This document shows positions 12,441 to 19,893 of a DNA stretch of 64,000 nt, piece after piece; the first letter of the stretch is position 1; each line of letters opens with the position of its first letter. Below the pieces are notes generated by a model. It had not been told where the DNA came from. It saw only the letters and a list, made by a program, of their open reading frames with translations, and ran no database searches. This stretch comes from a bacterium. Its GTDB lineage: Bacteria; Patescibacteriota; Saccharimonadia; Saccharimonadales; UBA4665. Location of the stretch: contig JAJZKM010000001.1 in NCBI GenBank assembly GCA_021804085.1, positions 1 to 64,000 on the forward strand. The letters are read 5' to 3'. Made by a program: the position numbers and the translations under genes.

Positions 12441-12479
12441 TTTATACGCCTATTGGCACTCAATAGTCAAGAGTGCTAG
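12441..12479 (-). promoter_or_regulatory. CIRCE operator with embedded promoter upstream of clpP
   Basis: + strand TTGGCACTC-N9-GAGTGCTAG (12453-12479); reverse strand -35 TTGACT (12465-12470) in the spacer, 18 nt, -10 TATAAA (12441-12446). Confidence 0.85.
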
Positions 12480-12483
12480 ACTA

Positions 12484-13764
12484 TTATTGTAATTCTTCGA
12501 TTCTAGATAAAGTTTTTTCAACTAAAATTCGATTCTTAATATCTAAATGATTTCGTTTGTCGGAAAGTTCATGTTGCATTTGGGGGTCATTGTTATATGC
12601 TGCCTTTAACTGTATGAGTCTAGCCTCAAGTTCTGTATTGTCGACACTAATATTTTCTAAGGAAGCAATCTCACCTAAAATTAAACCAGTCTTGACGCGA
12701 TTTTCTGAAATACTTCTAGCCTGTTCATCAAACTGTTTTTCAGTTAGATTTTCACTTTGCAGAAATTCAGACCACGTTTGACCACGATATGAAGCGTTTT
12801 GTCTAGCTTCAAAAATATACTTTTCTTTGTCCTCATTGATTAACGTTTCGGGTATTGCTATTTCAGTCTTAGAGACTATATGATCCACAAGTTTGTTTTG
12901 ATATTGAACTTGTAACTCTTGATCTTGATTTAATTTGAGTTCACGCTTAATATCCGCCTTAAGTTCAGAAAGAGACTTAAAGTTACCAACTTTTGACGCA
13001 AAAGCGTCATTTATTTCTGGCAATTTTACTTCATAAACTTTGTTTATAGTAACAGTGAATTTTGCCTTCATGTTACGTAAATATGTTACGTTATAATCGC
13101 TAGGAAATGTTACTTTAATTTCCTTAGTTTCGCCTGCCTTGGCCCCAATTAGCTTCGTTTCAAACCCTGGGATAAAAGTTTTACTTCCTAATATTAATGG
13201 AAAATTTTTTCCGTCGGCACCAGCTATAGCTTTGTCGTTTGCATCCTCGGTTCCTGTAAAATCAATAACAACTTCATCACCATCCTTAGCAGCCCGCTTA
13301 ACTTCTGATCTTGTAGAGAGTTGAAGACGTAAACGCTCAAGTACTTCATCAATAGCTTTTGGAGTAATTTTACCTATTGGTTTTTGAATACCGAGCTTTT
13401 TATATTCACCCAACTTAATTTGTCCTAAAACATCAACAGTGGCTGAAAATTTTAAAGATTCATATGGAACAAAGCTAGAGATGCTAATTTCACCCCTGTC
13501 TACGCTTCTCAGCTTATTCTCGAATAAAGCCTTAAGATAAATACTATTAACAGCTATGTTAATAGTTTCTTCGGACAACATTGCGGGATCAATGTACTTT
13601 TCTGATATATCAACTGGAGCCTTACCTGGCCTAAACCCTGGAATTTTATATTTTGACTTGAGTTTGTTTATGGCATCAATCTTTGCTGAAAGAATCTCTT
13701 CCTTTGATGCTTCAATAGTGAGTTTTACGACGGTTGGTTTTAAATATTTTACGCTGGATTTCAT
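12484..13764 (-). CDS. tig: Trigger factor
   Basis: N-terminal ribosome-binding motif PGFRPGKAP, central FKBP-like domain, tig-clpP synteny. Confidence 0.93.
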   Translation of the reverse strand: MKSSVKYLKPTVVKLTIEASKEEILSAKIDAINKLKSKYKIPGFRPGKAPVDISEKYIDPAMLSEETINIAVNSIYLKALFENKLRSVDRGEISISSFVPYESLKFSATVDVLGQIKLGEYKKLGIQKPIGKITPKAIDEVLERLRLQLSTRSEVKRAAKDGDEVVIDFTGTEDANDKAIAGADGKNFPLILGSKTFIPGFETKLIGAKAGETKEIKVTFPSDYNVTYLRNMKAKFTVTINKVYEVKLPEINDAFASKVGNFKSLSELKADIKRELKLNQDQELQVQYQNKLVDHIVSKTEIAIPETLINEDKEKYIFEARQNASYRGQTWSEFLQSENLTEKQFDEQARSISENRVKTGLILGEIASLENISVDNTELEARLIQLKAAYNNDPQMQHELSDKRNHLDIKNRILVEKTLSRIEELQ

Positions 13765-13819
13765 AAGGCCCTATTCTATCAGTAACTGATAAAAAACTCA
13801 AAAAATATACTATATTGGC

Positions 13820-15112
13820 CTATTTTATTAACTCAATTATATTCTCTATGCTTAAGACCTGCTCCTCTGAAGTGCTAAGATTCCTTAAGGTAAATTTATT
13901 GCTAGCGGACTCTTTTTCGCCTAAAATAAGAACGTAATTTATGCCTTTTTTGTCTGCAGTTTTAATCTGATCACCAATCCTCTTGTCGTCAAGATTAACC
14001 GCAACGTTTAGACCCGCTTTTCTAAGTGATGCTGCAATAGAACGCGATGCGGCATGTTGATTACCTATAACTGCTAAATATATGTCAATATCATTTTTAA
14101 TTGGAGGCATTAGATTGTGACCAATTAAAAAATTACTTAGGGTTGCATCTCCTAGGCCAAAACCTACAGTATCTACCGGATCAACCCCAAAAAGGCCGAC
14201 TAATCCATCATATCTTCCTCCTCCCATCATTGAACGATTGTTTTCTGGATCATTATCTAAAACTTCAAAAACAATGCCAGTATAATAATCGAACCCCCGT
14301 ACAGTTGATATATCGAATTCGAAATTAGTGACACCCTCATCGTGCAGTTTATTAAATAATTCGTTAAGCTCAATAGTTTCGTTTTGGGTTTTAAGGAACT
14401 CAGGTAAATTATTTATATCATTTATATCTAAAAGCTCAAGAAGTCTTTCGCTTACTAAATCCTGTTTTTGGCTAGTGTCTAAAATCAGGTCCAATTGGTC
14501 TATGAACTCCGATGCTTCAATTTTTGACCTACGATCAATCAGTTTAATTATCGAGTCGGACTGTTTTTTCTCAAGTTTTAAGTAATCCAACAGGGCTATA
14601 TTAAGTAATTTGCGGTGATTAATTTTAATCATGAACATAGAATCGTTTGCGTTGAATGCTTTGAGCAAAGCTGATGCCAAAACAATAATTTCCAGATCTG
14701 CATTAATACCCCCAGCACCAAATAGATCAACGTTCAATTGCCAGTGTTCGCGATATCTACCTCTCTGTGGTCTTTCATAACGCCAAAGGTTCGGTAGTGA
14801 GAACCAACGTAATGGATAGGCTAATTGTTGTCTTCTGGCAGCAACCATCCTGCTCACACTTGGAGTCATTTCTGGCCTAATCGCTACAGCACGACCCCCA
14901 CGATCAACAAAACTATAGGTTTGATCAGATATAATTTCTTTGCCACTTTTGGCTAAATACAAATCAATCGATTCCAACATTGGCGCATCGTATTCTTCGT
15001 ACCCATAACTACGAACCGTAGATTTTAAAATATTAAAAATATAATTCTGCTGACGTTTATCATCTGGATAAAAATCTCTAGCTCCTTTATATGGTTGAGT
15101 TGGAAGATTCAT
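13820..15112 (-). CDS. hisS: Histidyl-tRNA synthetase
   Basis: Class II motifs; RPEMTPSVSRMVA; STVRGFDYYTGIVFE; GGGRYDGLVGLFG. Confidence 0.96.
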   Translation of the reverse strand: MNLPTQPYKGARDFYPDDKRQQNYIFNILKSTVRSYGYEEYDAPMLESIDLYLAKSGKEIISDQTYSFVDRGGRAVAIRPEMTPSVSRMVAARRQQLAYPLRWFSLPNLWRYERPQRGRYREHWQLNVDLFGAGGINADLEIIVLASALLKAFNANDSMFMIKINHRKLLNIALLDYLKLEKKQSDSIIKLIDRRSKIEASEFIDQLDLILDTSQKQDLVSERLLELLDINDINNLPEFLKTQNETIELNELFNKLHDEGVTNFEFDISTVRGFDYYTGIVFEVLDNDPENNRSMMGGGRYDGLVGLFGVDPVDTVGFGLGDATLSNFLIGHNLMPPIKNDIDIYLAVIGNQHAASRSIAASLRKAGLNVAVNLDDKRIGDQIKTADKKGINYVLILGEKESASNKFTLRNLSTSEEQVLSIENIIELIK

Positions 15113-15243
15113 TTGATGTTAATTATAGACTAAAGACCTAATGATTATGTAACCTAATAAATTCTTATAGTTTAAAAACGAAGAAATATATTTATTGTTA
15201 TATTTCGGGAATTATATTATAAATTCTTTATCTCGACAGAAGA

Positions 15244-15327
15244 TGGTGCGCGGGAGAGGACTTGAACCTCCATGGGTTTCCCCGCTAGCTCCTAAGGCTA
15301 GTGCGTCTACCATTTCGCCACCCGCGC
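15244..15327 (-). tRNA. tRNA-Leu, anticodon UAG, CCA encoded
   Basis: Reverse complement GCGCGGGTGGCGAAATGG...CTAGC-CTTAGGA-GCTAG...GGTTCAAGTCC...CCCGCGCACCA: 7-bp acceptor stem, loop with TAG, short variable arm, T-loop GGTTCAAGTCC. Confidence 0.93.
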
Positions 15328-15414
15328 GATTCTACCTGATTAATATTAACCTATATATTGAGTCAGAACAAAAAAAATTGACAATACTTCTATTCGACCA
15401 TCATAGTATTTAGC

Positions 15415-16125
15415 ATGAATCTAAAACAATTTAATAATGTTAAAGTTAATTCTATACCCACGCTCAATCTTGTACCTATTAGCTCTAAACTAGCTATAAA
15501 AATTTATGAAGAAATTGCAATTCTATATCTAATTCCTGCTCTGATATTATTACTAGCTTTCAACTACATTGGAAATTATAGCTATAAGTCAATAAATAAT
15601 TTTTCCTTTAATGGAAACGAGATTGTTGGTTTGGTTCTTGCGTTACTTTGGCTTGTAATTAGTGCAATAAACATAGGCCCTACAATTTATCTTCGTTTAC
15701 ATGCCTCTAGGGATGAAAATGTTCCTAAAATAGTTGATTGCTATAAAAACGGGCTACGGCTATCGCCTCGAATCTTATTAACTTTCATTTTATTATATGT
15801 AACGGTTGCTATCGGCCTAATTCTACTTATTTTTCCAGGCATTATTTTACTTCGAAAATATTTTCTTGCTCCATATTACGCAGCAGATAATCCAGATTTA
15901 TCATTGATAGAAGTATTTAAGATTTCATCTACTCAATCCAAATCGTTCAGGAACGCTATTTATTCTACTTTAGCTCTATTAATACTTATTGGATTAATGT
16001 TCGATATTTTTAATAGCAATGTATTTACTAAATTAATTACTACGATAATAGACTACTTGTTTATTTTTATACCTGCTTTACGTTACAACGAGATCTCGAC
16101 TTACTTCGCGAAGAAACATAGCTGA
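15415..16125 (+). CDS. Multi-pass membrane protein (GLILLIFPGIILLRKYFLAPY segment resembles DUF975/YciC-type proteins)
   Basis: 236 aa with several hydrophobic helices; TTGACA (15378-15383) and a weak -10 upstream. Confidence 0.7.
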   Translation: MNLKQFNNVKVNSIPTLNLVPISSKLAIKIYEEIAILYLIPALILLLAFNYIGNYSYKSINNFSFNGNEIVGLVLALLWLVISAINIGPTIYLRLHASRDENVPKIVDCYKNGLRLSPRILLTFILLYVTVAIGLILLIFPGIILLRKYFLAPYYAADNPDLSLIEVFKISSTQSKSFRNAIYSTLALLILIGLMFDIFNSNVFTKLITTIIDYLFIFIPALRYNEISTYFAKKHS

Positions 16126-16622
16126 GCATCTCCAAACTTTTTGTTTTTAATAAGTTGAAGATTAATCGAGGGTAATGCTTGTTTGCCTGGCCATGACAAC
16201 ACGAATATACCATTTGGTTTTAATAGGTTCTGTAAATTATTTATTTCGTCAAGATTTGGCTTTAGATACGGCGGATCAACTAATATTACGTCAAAAATAG
16301 AATTAGATGTAGCCATCCATTGTGATAATTTTGCGCAAACTAATGTAATTTGATTCTCAAGTCCAAGCTGGACAATGTTATTCCGAATCACCGATGAGGC
16401 GATGCGATTACTTTCAATTGCTACTATCTTTGATGCTCCTCTACTTGCAGCCTCTAAGGCCAAAGCTCCACTACCTGAATACGCATCGATCAAATCTAAA
16501 TTACTAATATCTCCTAATGTAGCAAACAATGACCCTCTAATCTTTTCGGCCATAGGATGAGTGGATGATACTTTTGGGGAACTAATAATTCTTCCTTGGA
16601 GGCTTCCAGCAATTATTCGCAT
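16101..16622 (-). CDS. rsmD: 16S rRNA (guanine966-N2)-methyltransferase RsmD
   Basis: MRIIAGSLQGR start, DAYSGSGALALEAASRGA SAM motif, DPPY motif. Confidence 0.92.
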   Translation of the reverse strand: MRIIAGSLQGRIISSPKVSSTHPMAEKIRGSLFATLGDISNLDLIDAYSGSGALALEAASRGASKIVAIESNRIASSVIRNNIVQLGLENQITLVCAKLSQWMATSNSIFDVILVDPPYLKPNLDEINNLQNLLKPNGIFVLSWPGKQALPSINLQLIKNKKFGDAQLCFFAK

Positions 16623-16625
16623 AAT

Positions 16626-17447
16626 CTATTGTTGTACTAGTACGCCAGATTCCTTTACTGCCCCATACCAGATAAGAGTTAAAGTCCAAACAATTTCTGG
16701 AAATAAATCTTTTTTTACAGCACGAACTAGCGATGGAGTCCAGCCCTTGCTATAAAAACGAGTATACATGTTATGACTTGCAACTTTCTGCGCCGACATC
16801 CTGTACCACGACGCTATATTTTTGCTGTTGATTACCGTCAATTCTCTTTCTCGAAAATCTGCTAAGTTTATTCTTAGGGGCATAATTAATATAGCAATAC
16901 CAAGTTCAAAAACTGCGTGCGTCGATAAAAGTCCTTTAGGACCTAAAAAACGCCAATTATTTCTTAGGAACTTATATGTTGATGTCCCCGGTAATAATAA
17001 TTTTGACTTAATCGATCTGGCGCTATTAAGATTACCCCCGTCTTTTAATAGTTTAATTTTTTGTGCATATGGATAATGATGAGCTGGTGTGAGCCCATCG
17101 ACTACTGCATGCGCAAGCCACGCTGCCTCAAAAGCTCCTCTGACCTGATCTCCTTGCTTAAGACTATCTACGAGCCTATTGTAATGACTCTCAATAATAT
17201 GAATTATGCTAACATCCTGTTTGTCGTTTGGCTGAAAAAAATGAATCGGTTCATCTTTATATGGACTTTTTCTCTTGATTGCGTCCGGTCCGTTACGACC
17301 TTCAAAATGTAAAATTTGACCAATGCTTGGAAACGGACTATTTTTGCCTATAAGTTCACGTAGCTGCTTTTCAGCGCATCGGTCAATCTTTTGATGTGCT
17401 CCCAATATTCTACCGGAGACACTAGTAAGGGTGGAGCCTGAATACAT
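16626..17447 (-). CDS. Putative zinc-dependent phospholipase C / P1 nuclease-fold protein
   Basis: GAHQKID, HAVVDGLTPAHH (H-x3-D-x5-H) and HAVFE (H-x3-E), matching the ligand spacing of the PLC/P1 nuclease zinc site. Confidence 0.5.
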   Translation of the reverse strand: MYSGSTLTSVSGRILGAHQKIDRCAEKQLRELIGKNSPFPSIGQILHFEGRNGPDAIKRKSPYKDEPIHFFQPNDKQDVSIIHIIESHYNRLVDSLKQGDQVRGAFEAAWLAHAVVDGLTPAHHYPYAQKIKLLKDGGNLNSARSIKSKLLLPGTSTYKFLRNNWRFLGPKGLLSTHAVFELGIAILIMPLRINLADFRERELTVINSKNIASWYRMSAQKVASHNMYTRFYSKGWTPSLVRAVKKDLFPEIVWTLTLIWYGAVKESGVLVQQ

Positions 17448-17449
17448 AT

Positions 17450-19504
17450 TTAGTTTAAGTAAGTAATTTGTTGCGCTTGGCTTATCTTCTCATTCAATAA
17501 TGGATATTTTATCACTTCATCACCCTGAGACATAAATAAATTTATAGCCTTTTTCACCAAATTTATTATTTGCTGATCATTGATTGACAGATCATTAAAA
17601 CCTTTTCCGTGTTGGAGTTTTCCATAAATAGCCCCAGGTCCTCTATATTCAAGATCTAATTCACTTAATTTGAAACCGTCATTTATATTTGCGAATTGTC
17701 GCAATCTATCTGGTGGGCTAAGACTTTCCGATAGCATTAGATAACAATTGCTCTGTAAATTACTTCGGCCCACTCGACCTCTTAACTGGTGTAGTTGTGC
17801 TAAGCCAAAATGTTCTGGACCATAAATTGCCATTAATGTTGCATTGGCAATATCAACTCCAACTTCAATCACAGTAGTTGCTATTAGTATCTGAATTTCT
17901 TTATTCACAAATTTTTTCATTATTACATCTTGGTCAGTACTGCCCATTTTTCCATGAATCATCTCGACATTGTAATTACTAAATTTTTTTGAATATATAT
18001 GCATTAATTTTTCGACTGAAATTGTATCATCAGATTCCCTAGAGTGAATGTATGGGCTTACGACAAAAATCTGGTTACCTTTTTCTAGTTCCTTGTTAAC
18101 ATTTGCATAAAAACGATCATAGTCACTAGGTAAAACTAAATTTGTTTCTGTCGTCAAGCGATTATTAGGCAGTTGCTTTAGTTGCGATAAATCAAGATCG
18201 TTAAAAAGTGATAAAAATAGTGACCTAGGTATCGGCGTAGCCGTAATACTCAAAAAATGAGGTAAATGGCCTGTTTTCTTTTGAAGCTCAAGACGTTGAG
18301 CGACACCAAATCTATGTTGTTCATCGATAATCAATAATGCCAAATCACTCCAGTCAATATCTGCACTAAGAAGGCTGTGCGTACCTACAATAAAGCAAGA
18401 TCTTAAGTTAGCAGCCTTATTAAGAGATTCTTTCTTTTTAAGGGCAGTGATGCTTCCACTAAGATATACAAGTTTATCTTCCATGCCAAGAGGAGATAAA
18501 AGTTTAAATATTGTATCGAAATGTTGGCGAGCCAACAATTCTGTTGGAGCCATAAAGGCTACTTTATAGTGATTAGCTAGAGCCATTACTGCGCTCATGA
18601 CTGCTACAACAGTTTTACCACTCCCAACATCTCCTTCGACCAATCTATTCATAGGGTTATTTTGTTCCATATCTTTATATATTTGCCATATAACCTTTCG
18701 TTGTTCGTCAGTTAATTTAAATGGCAATTCTGAAACAAATTTTTTTGCTAACTCTACATTAAAAATAACTTTAAGGGCTTTAGTGCGCTTTCGTTCAATA
18801 CTAGATAGCTCATTCGCCAACAACAGTGGGAACAAATTAGAAAATGAAATTCTTGTTTGGGCGGCTATTAAGTTTAATGAGCTATCAGGAAAATGTATTT
18901 GTCTAACTGCATCACGAATGGGCATTAAGTGAAGTGCTGAAATTAAATACTCAGGTATTTCTTCTTCGACCTGATCACTAAATACAAGGGCTTCTTGAAC
19001 TGCCTTACGAATTTTCCAAGATGCTAGTGTTTTATGAGCTGAATATACTGGAACAATTCTAGTGTTATTTAGTTGGTCATCTGAAGCTATTTCAATTGAA
19101 GGATTAACCAAACTGAATCGGTTTCTGTTAAGACTATAATTACCGCATAGTAAATATTCAGTCCCAGGTTTAATATTATTAATTCTATATGCCTGATTAA
19201 ACCAGACAACTATTATCGACCCACTAGAATCGCTAGCGATAGCTTCAGTAATGTTTAGTCCGCGTCTTACTTTACGGTTTCTGATCGATGAAAGTTTTGC
19301 TCGAATTGAAACTTGGCCCGGTTTTAAATCACTAATATTACTATAGGAACTGTAGTCATCATATCTTCGAGGAAAATAAAATAATAGGTCTTTTATGCTA
19401 TAAATTCCTAAATCATTAAAGCCCTCAGTCTGTTTTTCGCCAACTCCCTTTATTAAGCTTATAGGATCAGTCAATTTAATATTTGAAGATAATAATTTAG
19501 TCAC
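17450..19504 (-). CDS. recG: ATP-dependent DNA helicase RecG (GTG start)
   Basis: Helicase motifs GDVGSGKTVVA, DEQHRFGVAQR, TATPIPRS, QLRGRVGRS; N-terminal wedge/OB region. Confidence 0.96.
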   Translation of the reverse strand: MTKLLSSNIKLTDPISLIKGVGEKQTEGFNDLGIYSIKDLLFYFPRRYDDYSSYSNISDLKPGQVSIRAKLSSIRNRKVRRGLNITEAIASDSSGSIIVVWFNQAYRINNIKPGTEYLLCGNYSLNRNRFSLVNPSIEIASDDQLNNTRIVPVYSAHKTLASWKIRKAVQEALVFSDQVEEEIPEYLISALHLMPIRDAVRQIHFPDSSLNLIAAQTRISFSNLFPLLLANELSSIERKRTKALKVIFNVELAKKFVSELPFKLTDEQRKVIWQIYKDMEQNNPMNRLVEGDVGSGKTVVAVMSAVMALANHYKVAFMAPTELLARQHFDTIFKLLSPLGMEDKLVYLSGSITALKKKESLNKAANLRSCFIVGTHSLLSADIDWSDLALLIIDEQHRFGVAQRLELQKKTGHLPHFLSITATPIPRSLFLSLFNDLDLSQLKQLPNNRLTTETNLVLPSDYDRFYANVNKELEKGNQIFVVSPYIHSRESDDTISVEKLMHIYSKKFSNYNVEMIHGKMGSTDQDVIMKKFVNKEIQILIATTVIEVGVDIANATLMAIYGPEHFGLAQLHQLRGRVGRSNLQSNCYLMLSESLSPPDRLRQFANINDGFKLSELDLEYRGPGAIYGKLQHGKGFNDLSINDQQIINLVKKAINLFMSQGDEVIKYPLLNEKISQAQQITYLN

Positions 19505-19665
19505 TTAATTAATTCTATTAATACTCTATTTTTATAAGACTTATCTCTCATAATGGGATCAACACCAAAATAAAACTTGAATTTTTTATTATCTAATTCA
19601 TTTATGTCTTTAAACGTATTACGATGAACAAAACTACGCCACTTAAGTTCTTCGGATAATGTCAT
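19501..19665 (-). pseudogene. Truncated N-terminal fragment of tyrosyl-tRNA synthetase
   Basis: My own translation MTLSEELKWRSFVHRNTFKDINELDNKKFKFYFGVDPIMRDKSYKNRVLIELIK* resembles the TyrRS N-terminus (xELxWRGxVxQTT...FYxGxDP) but stops before the HIGH motif. Confidence 0.6.
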
Positions 19666-19893
19666 TATTATAATTATAATAAATAAAGTAGTTTATAATT
19701 ACTATTGGGTAATTTTGTTAATTAAAATATTCTTTCAGCCTCTAATAACACTATTTTTATAAAACAATATTTTATTGTAGCCTGAGGTTAAGCTGGGTTC
19801 TAATATTATTCGCATTTTTTGTATGCCTTTTTTGTTATAATATTCTATGAACTTTCTATTTTAAATTAACTAATCAAACAGGAAGAGAAAATA

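Noticed and set aside
1379-13789. Numerous plus-strand 60-140 aa ORFs opposite fusA, rpoC, rpoB, tig
   Set aside because: They lie wholly antisense to long, clearly recognised genes, with no motif; explained by the codon pattern of the real gene.
15195-15413. 72 aa ORF on the plus strand
   Set aside because: It runs across the tRNA-Leu gene; its peptide (MVRGRGLEPPWVSPLAPKASASTISPPARF) is the familiar antisense-tRNA translation artefact.
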